DNA of 39,992 nucleotides. Origin: Burkholderiaceae bacterium (GTDB lineage: Bacteria > Pseudomonadota > Gammaproteobacteria > Burkholderiales > WYBJ01). The position numbers and the translations under genes were made by a program. Shown here piece by piece: positions 8,957 through 16,049 of the stretch (position 1 is its first letter; every line of letters begins with the position of its first letter). A model generated the notes under the pieces. That model saw only the letters and a program-made list of their open reading frames with translations. It was not told where the DNA came from and searched no databases. The stretch lies in assembly GCA_011525945.1 (NCBI GenBank), contig WYBJ01000321.1:1-39992 (forward strand), given 5' to 3'.

Positions 8957-9369
8957 TTCGGAACACGTGGCACGACGGTGGTCGTGGATCGCTCTGGATG
9001 CCCGCTCGCTTTTCAAGCGATCTGCCAAGGCACGACAAAGGCCGCTGGTCCGCACATCTCGCCGAGCGGACTCTGACCGAATCGGCCGAAAGCTTGCTCA
9101 CGTACTGCCGCGAGAATGCTCGCGTCTGCCCCATGCTAAAGCGGTGGAGTGCCCTCTGGGAGCTGTTGCCGGATCGTAGGCGCGTCGGCGGTGGCTGGGA
9201 GCCGCCGCTACCTCTGATTCTTGCGGCATGGCATGACACGCCCGGGATGCTGAGAATGCTGCGGCTGGCGGAACACATCGAATGGGCTGCCGCGCACGGC
9301 GCACTGGAAGCGGCGCCGGCATTTCTGCGCGGCCTCCGCGAGCACGAGTGGTTTCATCTTGGGGATTGA
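8953..9369 (+). CDS. Hypothetical protein of the defence operon
   Basis: 138 residues with no family I recognise. The frame begins at a TTG that overlaps the helicase stop (TTGA); an in-frame ATG at 8998 would give 123 residues. The protein is rich in Trp, Arg and Leu, with helical segments such as LPLILAAWHDTPGMLRML and a C-terminal run ending in EHEWFHLGD. The overlap with the helicase gene and with the following DUF429-like frame suggests a genuine downstream operon member. Codon use resembles the helicase gene more than the G/C-extreme methyltransferase gene. No transmembrane segment or signal peptide is visible. Confidence 0.55.
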   Translation: MIRNTWHDGGRGSLWMPARFSSDLPRHDKGRWSAHLAERTLTESAESLLTYCRENARVCPMLKRWSALWELLPDRRRVGGGWEPPLPLILAAWHDTPGMLRMLRLAEHIEWAAAHGALEAAPAFLRGLREHEWFHLGD

Positions 9370-9721
9370 ATCAAAGTTCGCATACGCCCGCTATTTCGGC
9401 ATCGACTATTCGGGCGCCGAGACGCCGAACTCCAGCCTGAAGGGGCTGCGTGTCTATATGGCGGACCGCACCTCGCCGCCAGAGGAAGTATTGGCGCCGC
9501 CGAGTCCGCGCAAATACTGGACGCGGCGCGAGATCGCGGAATGGCTTGCGGTGCGGCTCTCAGAAGACGTGCCGACGCTGGTCGGTATCGACCATGGCTT
9601 TTCGTTTCCGCTGCGCTATTTCGAGGTTCACCACTTGGCGCCCGATTGGCCGACATTTCTCGAAGACTTCCAACGTCATTGGCCCACGGACGAAGACAAC
9701 AACCGTCAACCCAGAGGTTGA
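9359..9721 (+). pseudogene. DUF429-like (RNase H-fold) protein, 3' end lost
   Basis: About 113 recognisable residues. It starts near the TTG at 9359, overlapping the previous stop; a start further upstream in frame is possible. It has the DUF429-type opening YFGIDYSGAETP (first acidic position of an RNase H-like fold) and a second conserved block, VGIDHGFSFPLRYFE. Full-length relatives are roughly 250-300 residues. Here recognisable sequence stops at about 9700 (PTDEDN) and the frame ends at 9721 inside sequence that belongs, on the other strand, to a transposase. The gene therefore lost its 3' half at a mobile-element junction. Before truncation it was probably the last member of the helicase-nuclease operon. 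Confidence 0.65.
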
Positions 9722-9830
9722 ATAATCCCGATACCTCCAGAAACTCCGCAAAGAACGCCAACTGACCCAACGCCGTGGCTTGTTCGCCTTCGTCCCAGCG
9801 CACTTGAAAGCGTCCACCGTTCCTTCTCCT
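9700..9830 (-). mobile_element. Transposase N-terminal remnant (DDE insertion sequence scar)
   Basis: Read on the minus strand from about 9810 leftwards, one frame gives RWDEGEQATALGQLAFFAEF followed by LEVSGLFNLWV. This looks like the N-terminus of DDE transposases of the IS4/IS1380-like group. Recognisable sequence ends near 9700, where it meets the truncated DUF429 gene. No start codon in this frame has a convincing ribosome site, and only about 35-40 codons remain. I read it as a leftover of an insertion sequence whose body was deleted together with the end of the DUF429 gene. The exact IS family is not certain. Confidence 0.5.
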
Positions 9831-9859
9831 CAGGTTTTCGTTTACCCGGTTCGCACGCG

Positions 9860-9920
9860 CGAGAACTTAAGATGCACCTTTATTGGTAAATTGCCACTTT
9901 AATGTTAACGTTGCATCTCA
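9860..9920 (+). promoter_or_regulatory. AT-rich promoter/operator region of the AbiE-like pair
   Basis: This stretch is markedly more AT-rich than its surroundings. It contains an inverted repeat AGATGCA (9870-9876) and TGCATCT (9912-9918), and between them a near-palindrome centred on GTTAAC (9904-9909). Regulators of AbiEi type are known to bind inverted repeats in their own promoters, so these are operator candidates. No clear -35/-10 pair and no good Shine-Dalgarno sequence before the ATG at 9921 is evident. Confidence 0.4.
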
Positions 9921-10967
9921 ATGGTTAGGCCAGAAAAGCGCACGCGCGAAGAATCACCGTATGCCTCCGATCTCGGGGGCGGAAGTACGATCGTCCAGGT
10001 AAAGGCTGATTCCCACAGCTTCCGCAATGTACGCGCAGCGCTCCTGGAACTGGCGTACTACTTGGCGGATCACCCCGATCGTCGGGGACTGCTTCTACTC
10101 AGCAACCCGCGAATCACCGATACTGCCTTAAAGGAAGAGTGGCAGCTCGTCGAGCACACTCTTCGAGGCGAAGTCACAAAACGCTTATCCGTGGTCGCCA
10201 CACGAGTTGACGGGGTTGCTGTTATCGCCGGTAGCCTGGAGGCTGACCTTCGAGAGCGCATCCGCGGCATGGTGGCGAACAATCCGCCAACTCGAAGAAT
10301 CGCAACATGGTCGGCGCGCGACGCTCTCTTTCTTGTCCTGCTGCTGCATTGGTTTCGCAGAAGCGGGCCGTTGACGACGCAATACCTTATGCGGGCGGTT
10401 GGCTGCAGCTATCCGACCGTCGCTGCCGAATTGAAGCGACTGGGCAGCCACGTCAAGCGGTCTTCCGATCGGCGCATCCAACTATGGAGTTTCCCTGTCG
10501 ACGAATGGCAGCGGCTCGTAGCTGGACGCGAGCGCGCGCACCCGATGATCCACTACGTCGACCGCTCAGGTCAGCGACGCACCCCGCAGGCACTCCTCAA
10601 TCGCGCGTCTGAACTCGGCCTCAAGAATCTAGCCGTGGGCGGAATCATCGCATCTCGGTATTACTACCCCGAGATCGATCTTCGCGGTACGCCACGCCTC
10701 GATTTGACGCTGCACTGTCCGCCGAAAGAGAAAGTGGATCTCTCCTTCGTCGAGCGTATTGATCCGGCCCTGGAACGCGCGGAAGGCCGGGATGAACCTG
10801 CTGCGCTGGCAGTACACATCCTCGGGACGAAAACCGCCTTTTTCACGGCGGCGGTTGAGGGGCTTCCATTGGCAGACGAGGTCGACTGCCTTCTTTCTCT
10901 GCATGACGCACGGCTGGAAGCGCAGGCGAAGGAGTTCCTAAATTACCTCGTCACGAGGGTCGGATGA
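9921..10967 (+). CDS. AbiEi-like winged-helix regulator / putative antitoxin
   Basis: 348 residues, ATG at 9921. An N-terminal domain of about 120 residues is not recognised. Residues about 133-190 form a winged-helix DNA-binding region (SCP-like spacing, with LMRAVGCSYPTVAAELKRLG as the recognition part). The C-terminal part, with LAVGGIIASRYYYPEIDLRG and FVERIDPALERA, resembles the C-terminal domain of AbiEi-type antitoxins that repress their promoter and oppose a nucleotidyltransferase. It overlaps the nucleotidyltransferase gene by 4 bases. The sequence is longer than typical AbiEi (about 200-280 residues). It is most likely an autoregulating partner of the next gene; calling it an antitoxin is inference from the pairing. 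Confidence 0.55.
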   Translation: MVRPEKRTREESPYASDLGGGSTIVQVKADSHSFRNVRAALLELAYYLADHPDRRGLLLLSNPRITDTALKEEWQLVEHTLRGEVTKRLSVVATRVDGVAVIAGSLEADLRERIRGMVANNPPTRRIATWSARDALFLVLLLHWFRRSGPLTTQYLMRAVGCSYPTVAAELKRLGSHVKRSSDRRIQLWSFPVDEWQRLVAGRERAHPMIHYVDRSGQRRTPQALLNRASELGLKNLAVGGIIASRYYYPEIDLRGTPRLDLTLHCPPKEKVDLSFVERIDPALERAEGRDEPAALAVHILGTKTAFFTAAVEGLPLADEVDCLLSLHDARLEAQAKEFLNYLVTRVG

Positions 10968-11875
10968 TGACGCCGCTGCCGCCCGACGCCATCATGCGTC
11001 AGATCGCCGACGCAATCCCAGAAAATATCCGAAGCGACATCATCGTCATCGGCAGCCTCGCCGCGGGATATCACTTCTTCGCGAACGATCCAGATGCGAC
11101 CGTTACGACCAAGGACGTCGACTGTCTCCTGTCGCCAAATGTCCGTGCGGTGGAAAACAGCAAAGCCGTTACGGAGCGCTTGCTCAGCGAAGGGTGGCAG
11201 CTGCGATTACACGAAGGGTTCGAACTTCCAGGCAGCGCGGGAACACCCACAACCGATCTTCCCTTCGTCCGCTTGAATCCGCCAAAGAATCCGGAATGGT
11301 TCATTGAACTCAACGCCTCGCCGCCGGCGAATCAGACGGAGGACAAACGCTTGGAACGGGTCGCGACGAAGCATGGCGACTTTGCGATTTTCAGCTTTCG
11401 ATTTCTCGCGCTTGTGGAAGAAGACCCGATTCCGACGCCCTACGGCATCGCGATCGCACGCCCGGAAATGATGGCGCTTGCCAACCTACTTCATCACCCA
11501 ACCATCGGACCGGACCTGATTCATGGCACAACGGACAAGCGAAGCAACAAGGATCTCGGACGAGTACTTGCCTTGGCGTGGCTTACGAGCGCGCGCGACG
11601 AAAACGCAATGAGCGTGTGGTCTGTAAGTTGGCAGGCCGCGCTACAGAAGCGTTTTCCTCGGGACTGGAAAGACCTTGCGGCCCACGCAGGGGACGGTTT
11701 GCGAGCGCTCCTCGCCAGTCCACCCGATCTCGAACAGGCGACTCGCATCTGCAACGATGGTCTTCTCGCGAGGCGACCGGTCACGTCAACGAATCTGGCT
11801 GCGATCGGACGGCGCCTGCTGGGCGAAGCGGTGGCGCCCCTGGTGACTGCTTCACGCTCGGCACCAGGCAAATGA
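10964..11875 (+). CDS. Nucleotidyltransferase-fold protein, AbiEii-like putative toxin
   Basis: 303 residues. The ATG at 10964 overlaps the preceding stop; a second ATG at 10967 is equally possible. It carries the polymerase-beta-like nucleotidyltransferase signature: IGSLAAGYHF with G30-S31, then TTKDVDCLLS with D51 and D53 as metal ligands. A candidate third carboxylate is the E in WFIELNA near residue 118. The C-terminal half is helical. In the AbiE and MenAT families such enzymes transfer nucleotides to RNA or protein targets and stop growth until neutralised; whether this one does is unknown. The overlap with a winged-helix gene supports a two-gene module on the island. Confidence 0.65.
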   Translation: MMTPLPPDAIMRQIADAIPENIRSDIIVIGSLAAGYHFFANDPDATVTTKDVDCLLSPNVRAVENSKAVTERLLSEGWQLRLHEGFELPGSAGTPTTDLPFVRLNPPKNPEWFIELNASPPANQTEDKRLERVATKHGDFAIFSFRFLALVEEDPIPTPYGIAIARPEMMALANLLHHPTIGPDLIHGTTDKRSNKDLGRVLALAWLTSARDENAMSVWSVSWQAALQKRFPRDWKDLAAHAGDGLRALLASPPDLEQATRICNDGLLARRPVTSTNLAAIGRRLLGEAVAPLVTASRSAPGK

Positions 11876-12372
11876 CACTGGGACTTCGTTCTTCTCAACA
11901 CCGCTGGAGAAAAATCGCGCTCTCCCGCGCTATCCGTCCGCTCGCTACGCGCTCGCTACGGTGTGCTGAAATTGTGTCAACGCAAGCTCGGAATGACCTT
12001 GGATTTCCAACGACTGAGACTAGGGTTTGATTCGGCAAGCCTTGCGAAGTGACTGATTTTCGAAGAAACGAAACGACGCCTCGAGCTGAAAATCCTTGTG
12101 TCGGTGGTTCGATTCCGCCCTTGCCACCAAATCCCCTTCCAGAGAAGTCCGAAAAAGCCCAAAGCCTGTTGAAAGCTCAGGATTTTCATAGGGAAATCGC
12201 GCCAAGGCGTTCCGGCTTGGTTTGTTGACATCTCGGGATGGCCGGGTGTGACTTTGGGGGTAACTCGCTTCACCTATGGGTGGATTATCTGGAAAAGCTC
12301 GCGCTCGGCGCCAAGGTGCGCAAGCTGCATCGCGCCGCCTGAGAAAGGCGGGCTCCCCGAATCCGTACGGGG
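11876..12372. other. Gene-poor island boundary
   Basis: 497 bases without a convincing gene. It contains the tRNA-Phe 3' fragment (12086-12129). To its right, a short plus-strand frame (12274-12342) ends in YLEKLALGAKVRKLHRAA before a stop and vaguely recalls the C-terminal tail of tyrosine recombinases; that reading is weak. A GC hairpin CCGCC-tgagaaa-GGCGG overlaps the stop of that frame, without a T-run. Nothing else is supported. Confidence 0.5.
12086..12129 (+). other. tRNA-Phe 3' fragment, probable right attachment site (attR) of the island
   Basis: The segment begins in the anticodon loop (CTGAAAA, anticodon GAA at 12088-12090). It continues through TCCTTGTGTC and the T-arm GGTGG-TTCGATT-CCGCC to TTGCCACCA. 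This is the 3' half of a bacterial tRNA-Phe. The 5' half is absent, and the acceptor 3' strand seems one base short, so it is not a functional tRNA. Many tyrosine integrases recombine at the anticodon loop and duplicate exactly this half. The orientation places the inserted element to the left. Confidence 0.7.
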
Positions 12373-12801
12373 TCAGCTCACTTCAATCTCGGCGCGCCGG
12401 CCGAGTGCGGCGAGGGCGCGTTCGAGCGTCGGGACCTTGGTCGGATGTTTCGGGTCGAGCATGCGCCGCGCCTCTTTCTCGTTCACTTGCATGCGCCGGG
12501 CGAACTCCGATTTCGAGATCCCCGAGTCGCGCAGAGCGATGTAGACGGCGGCCTTCAGCGCCGTGGTGATCGGCGTGGGGGCAAGGCGCTCGCCGCGCTT
12601 TGGCTGCGACGGCGCGGGAATGTCGAGCTCGTCCTCGATCCGGCCTTCGATCGCCGCCTGCAGCGCGCCTTCGGCTTCGGCGAGGGCCTCGGCAATGCTC
12701 TCGCCCTGAGTGATCGCCTCCGGAATATCCCGGCAGGAGACGACATACCCCCCGTCCTTGCGGTCGGGGGTCAGCTTCACGGGGTAGGTAAATCGCAGCA
12801 T
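12373..12801 (-). CDS. hicB: HicB antitoxin with C-terminal helix-turn-helix
   Basis: 142 residues. The N-terminal half is the HicB partial RNase H-like fold: FTYPVKLTPDRKDGGYVVSC, then DIPEAITQGESIAEALAEAE. The C-terminal half is a helix-turn-helix (ISKSEFARRMQVNEKEARRM, residues about 92-115) that would bind the operator upstream of hicA. The protein neutralises HicA by direct binding and represses the operon with it. It lies 10 bases downstream of hicA, in toxin-first order. The module lies just right of the tRNA-Phe fragment, so outside the inferred island end. Confidence 0.9.
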   Translation of the reverse strand: MLRFTYPVKLTPDRKDGGYVVSCRDIPEAITQGESIAEALAEAEGALQAAIEGRIEDELDIPAPSQPKRGERLAPTPITTALKAAVYIALRDSGISKSEFARRMQVNEKEARRMLDPKHPTKVPTLERALAALGRRAEIEVS

Positions 12802-12811
12802 GGTGTTCTCG

Positions 12812-13027
12812 CTATGAAAGGTCGCGTTCGGTGATCCCGAGTTGCTTGAGCATGGCGTGATAGGTGCCCGTCTTCAGTTTGTCCTTCGGGTTGCGAACGG
12901 CGGTTCGCGTATCGCCCAGGGTCAGAATGCCGTGCGAGCCCTTGCCACGATCGGCGCGCCAGGCGAACGAAATCCCGTTGCGCTTTGCGTACTTCGGCAC
13001 CCGCCGGATGAACTCGTTACCGCACAT
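12812..13027 (-). CDS. hicA: HicA mRNA interferase toxin
   Basis: 71 residues, the usual HicA size. The dsRBD-like fold carries the family core GKGSHGILTLG, with the catalytic histidine in GSH, followed by VRNPKDKLKTGTYHAMLKQLG, of which the final helix is highly conserved. HicA cleaves mRNAs when free of HicB. It is the first gene of the hicAB operon. A perfect palindrome begins 9 bases upstream of its start, which suits HicB autoregulation. Key residues look intact, so the module is probably functional. Confidence 0.92.
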   Translation of the reverse strand: MCGNEFIRRVPKYAKRNGISFAWRADRGKGSHGILTLGDTRTAVRNPKDKLKTGTYHAMLKQLGITERDLS

Positions 13028-13036
13028 GGCCCAATC

Positions 13037-13054
13037 TCGGACATAAATGTCCGA
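13037..13054 (-). promoter_or_regulatory. Perfect palindromic operator candidate upstream of hicA
   Basis: TCGGACAT-AA-ATGTCCGA is an exact 8-base inverted repeat with a 2-base spacer, 10 bases upstream of the hicA ATG. On the coding strand TTGAAA, a possible -35 box, lies immediately upstream (13056-13061). HicB proteins with C-terminal HTH domains bind such palindromes in their own promoters. The assignment as HicB site is inference from position and symmetry. Confidence 0.65.
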
Positions 13055-13438
13055 TTTTCAAGGAATGTCGCACGCAGCCGGACAGTGCCGTTAGCACACG
13101 CTAACGGCGCCGGACGCCACGCCAGCCGCAATGCGCCGGCTGTCAGTGCGCCTGATTCGAGTTGCTTCGGTCTATCGCTCAGTTCTCCTCCGGCTCCGTT
13201 GCGCGTTCATTCCGTTGCTGCGTTCCTGCTGGTGTGTGCTGCCTGTCCGGTCAGTGTTTCTGTGCGTCCCGAACGCTGACCGGCGGCCGAACGTGAGGAC
13301 TACGGCGGGTGGTGCTCGCGCGGCGCGTACGCGATGCGCTGGCGCCTCAAGCCAACGTCCACCGGAAGATGCACGGAAACTCGTACTGCCGCTTCGCCGC
13401 TTCCGTTACCATCGAGCGGGCGGAGCCGAAGGGCACGG
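13055..13438. other. Intergenic region with a perfect hairpin
   Basis: 384 bases between hicA and the alpha/beta hydrolase gene with no supported gene. The only clear structure is an exact inverted repeat, GCCGTTAGC (13087-13095), ACAC loop, GCTAACGGC (13100-13108), with no T-run. Open frames through the remainder have unnatural composition (Arg/Ser/Cys-rich) and match nothing I recognise. Confidence 0.5.
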
Positions 13439-14305
13439 CTACTTCTGCTTGCCGAGAAACGCGAGCAGGATCTCGTTGAACACCTGCGGCTGCTCCCAGT
13501 ATGGGCTGTGGCCTGCTTCGGCGACGATCGCCACCTCGGCATGCGGCATGTGTTGAGCCTGCATACGCAGGAGCGACGGCGGCGTGTAAAGGTCCGAGTC
13601 CCCGGTCAGCAGCAGAGTCGGGTGCTTGATCGACTCAAGCCGCGCCCAGGTCAGTGGCTGTGTGCGCCGCTCCGTCACGCGCTTACCCGGGATCGCCTGC
13701 TTGTCGAGTTCATGCCATGCGCTCAGACCCTGCGGATTGCCGGCGCGATACGACGGCGATAGCTCCTGGAAATCGTGTGGCAGCTTCGCGAAGAACTCGG
13801 GCCGCAGGCGTGCGTTCACCGCCTGATAGTCGGGTTCGCTCACCCCCATCAGCGAGGACACGATCGCGATACTGCGCACTCGCTCGGGATACGCGAGAAC
13901 ATAGTCGAGCGCAAAAAAGCCGCCTTGCGCGGCGCCCACCAGATCCACCTTGGCAAGATCGAGATGAACGATGAGGTGATGCAGATCTTCGGCGCCCACA
14001 CCCGAATTTTCCGGACCGCACGGATCGGAACGGTAGTAGCCGCGGCGCGAATAGGCGATCACGCGATAGCCGGCGTGCGCCAGCACCGGCTGCTGATAGG
14101 GCCATCCGGCGGCGCTTTGCGTACCTGCGTGCAGCAGGATGATCGGTTGGCCCGAGCCGCCGGTATCCCAGTAATAGAGACGTGAGCCGGGCACCGCAAC
14201 CATCGACTCCCGCGCCGGAAGCTGCGGGGGAATGGCCACCGGCGTCCAGATCGGGTCAGCTGCAGTGTGCATCCGGCCTGCCGTCGCTCCAGGTTCAGCC
14301 GACAT
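13439..14305 (-). CDS. Alpha/beta-hydrolase fold protein lacking the nucleophile serine
   Basis: 288 residues; the true start may lie further in, since the first 30 residues are not conserved-looking. The fold is clear: PIILLHAG (oxyanion strand), VIAYSRRGYYRSDP, LLLTGDSDLYTPP (acid, D236 or D238) and EAGHSPYWEQP (H266). The nucleophile elbow, normally GxSxG, reads GAAQGG, so Ala126 replaces the serine. Either the enzyme is inactive as an esterase or it uses a different chemistry, as some fold members do. It lies 48 bases downstream of an amidase gene on the same strand, suggesting one operon and a role linked to amide or ester breakdown. Confidence 0.8.
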   Translation of the reverse strand: MSAEPGATAGRMHTAADPIWTPVAIPPQLPARESMVAVPGSRLYYWDTGGSGQPIILLHAGTQSAAGWPYQQPVLAHAGYRVIAYSRRGYYRSDPCGPENSGVGAEDLHHLIVHLDLAKVDLVGAAQGGFFALDYVLAYPERVRSIAIVSSLMGVSEPDYQAVNARLRPEFFAKLPHDFQELSPSYRAGNPQGLSAWHELDKQAIPGKRVTERRTQPLTWARLESIKHPTLLLTGDSDLYTPPSLLRMQAQHMPHAEVAIVAEAGHSPYWEQPQVFNEILLAFLGKQK

Positions 14306-14353
14306 CGTGAGCTCCGAAACGAGGGTCCCGCGATCGCCAGATTGGCGTGCGCA

Positions 14354-15802
14354 TCAGCAATGCGCAACGTGCAGCGGCGGAATACGCGCGCCCCAGGGGC
14401 ACGCGGCTTCGAGCGCCGCGGCGAGTTGCAACACCACGTGCTCCTGCGCCGGCCGCATTCCGATCTGTATGCCGATCGGCAGCCCGGCGGCGCTCATCGC
14501 GAGCGGCAACGAAATCGCTGGCGTGCCCATGATGTTGTGCGGCAGCGTGAACTGGCAGGTGGGCCGCAAGATCTTTTCCGCGACTTCGTCCATGGTCACG
14601 TCGGTTCTGCCGAGGTTGTAGTTTCCCCAGGGTTCCGCCGGGCGCGTCGTGGTCGGTGACAGCCACGCGTCGTACTTGAGGAAATAGCGCCCCAGCCTGC
14701 GGCGCACCGTGTTCAGCAAGGCCAGCGCATCGAAAAACTGCGCCGGCGTCATGCGTCGTGCATACTCGTACACGGCGAGCGTCACCGGTTCCAGCGTGTG
14801 CGCGCCGATGCTTCGGCCGCTGCGCCGCGAGTAGCCCTCCAGGCGCAGGTGAAAGCCGAAGAACCATACGTTCGCCATGCTCGACATCGCCTCGAGCCCG
14901 ATCGGCCCGGGACTTTCCTCGGCCACCTCGTGGCCCATGTCGGCGAGAAGCCGGGCGGTCTGCGCCACGGCCTGCGCGACCTCGCGATCGGTTTCAAGCC
15001 CCATCAGCCCCTGGGTCGACCAGCCGATCTTGAGGCGGGGTGGCTTCTCGCGTACGAGCGCGGCGTAGGGTTCAGTCGGCTTGGGGATGAAAAACGGATC
15101 GCCGGGCTGCGGTAGCGCGAGGCAGTCGAGCATCGTCGCGGCGTCGCGCACCGTTTTCGCTTGCACGAAGTTCTGCCCGAGGCCGAAACCGTTCTCGTCG
15201 CCCATCGGGCCGTAGGAGACACGCCCGCGCGAGGGTTTGAGGCCAACGCCGCCACAATAGCTCGCCGGGATGCGCACCGATCCGGCGATATCGGAGCCGT
15301 GAGCGATCGGCACCATCCCCGCGATCACCGCCGCCATGGCCCCGCCGGAGGAGCCGCCGGCCGAATAGCCTTGCTTCCATGGCGCCGACGTATTGCCGTT
15401 GAGCGCGCTTTCCGTGGTGCCGGCCATCGAGTACTCCGGCGTCGCGGAGCGGCCAAGAATATTGACACCCGAGGCCTTGAAAAGCTCGCAGACGTGGGTG
15501 TCGGCCGTGGCACGCATGTCCTTGCACAAGCGGCTACCGAATTCGACCTTACGTCCCGCCTCGTGACCGAACACGTCCTTGATCAGGAAAGGCACGCCGC
15601 GAAAAGGACCTTCGGCGAGCGTTTTCTCATCCAGTGCTTCGATCCGATCCGGGTACGTCTCGACCACCGCGTTGAGCGTCGGATTGACCGCTGCGATCGC
15701 TGCCGCAGCCGTTTCGGCAAGCTCCCGAGGCGTAACCTCTCGCCTGGCGACGAGCTCGGCCAAGCCGAGGGCGTCGTAGCATGCATATTCCTTGAGCTTC
15801 AT
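14354..15802 (-). CDS. Amidase signature family hydrolase
   Basis: 482 residues from the ATG at 15802. An ATG four codons upstream exists, but GAGGG lies correctly spaced before the inner one. The amidase signature triad is visible: Lys75 (FLIKDVFG), Ser151 in GGSSGGAM, and Ser175 in DIAGSVRIPAS, the acyl-enzyme serine. Family members hydrolyse amides, from acetamide-like to aryl and acyl amides; the substrate is not readable here. The length is typical. The alpha/beta-hydrolase gene follows after 48 bases. No signal peptide, so probably cytoplasmic. Confidence 0.9.
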   Translation of the reverse strand: MKLKEYACYDALGLAELVARREVTPRELAETAAAAIAAVNPTLNAVVETYPDRIEALDEKTLAEGPFRGVPFLIKDVFGHEAGRKVEFGSRLCKDMRATADTHVCELFKASGVNILGRSATPEYSMAGTTESALNGNTSAPWKQGYSAGGSSGGAMAAVIAGMVPIAHGSDIAGSVRIPASYCGGVGLKPSRGRVSYGPMGDENGFGLGQNFVQAKTVRDAATMLDCLALPQPGDPFFIPKPTEPYAALVREKPPRLKIGWSTQGLMGLETDREVAQAVAQTARLLADMGHEVAEESPGPIGLEAMSSMANVWFFGFHLRLEGYSRRSGRSIGAHTLEPVTLAVYEYARRMTPAQFFDALALLNTVRRRLGRYFLKYDAWLSPTTTRPAEPWGNYNLGRTDVTMDEVAEKILRPTCQFTLPHNIMGTPAISLPLAMSAAGLPIGIQIGMRPAQEHVVLQLAAALEAACPWGARIPPLHVAHC

Positions 15803-16021
15803 AGTCGCCCTCATCTGCGCACGGTTGGCTCACCTCGACGCGTCTGTCGGGCGTCATCACCGGCGAATCACGTGAGATCTTAGCAGTGTGGCCAGCATCG
15901 ATGGGTCGTGGTCGGCAGCCGCGTGGCGGGCCGCGCGCTTGCAGGGCGAGATCAGCGCGATCCGACGTGGGCTGCAGCACGTCGCCGCCGCCCGCGCGAA
16001 GATGAGTCCGGCCTGACAGCA

Positions 16022-16041
16022 CATCGGACGGGAAGCCGATG
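16022..16041 (-). terminator. Hairpin just downstream of the MFS gene
   Basis: CATCGG (16022-16027) and CCGATG (16036-16041) form a 6-base stem with an 8-base loop starting 9 bases after the MFS stop. There is no T-run, so it is at best a weak or Rho-assisted terminator. Confidence 0.25.
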
Positions 16042-16049
16042 CTCCGTCG

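Noticed and set aside
12086..12129. Functional tRNA gene
   Set aside because: Only the 3' half is present; no D-arm or 5' acceptor strand upstream.
13087..13108. Integron attC site
   Set aside because: The GTTAGC and GCTAAC motifs are in the wrong order and do not fit the RYYYAAC/GTTRRRY pattern.
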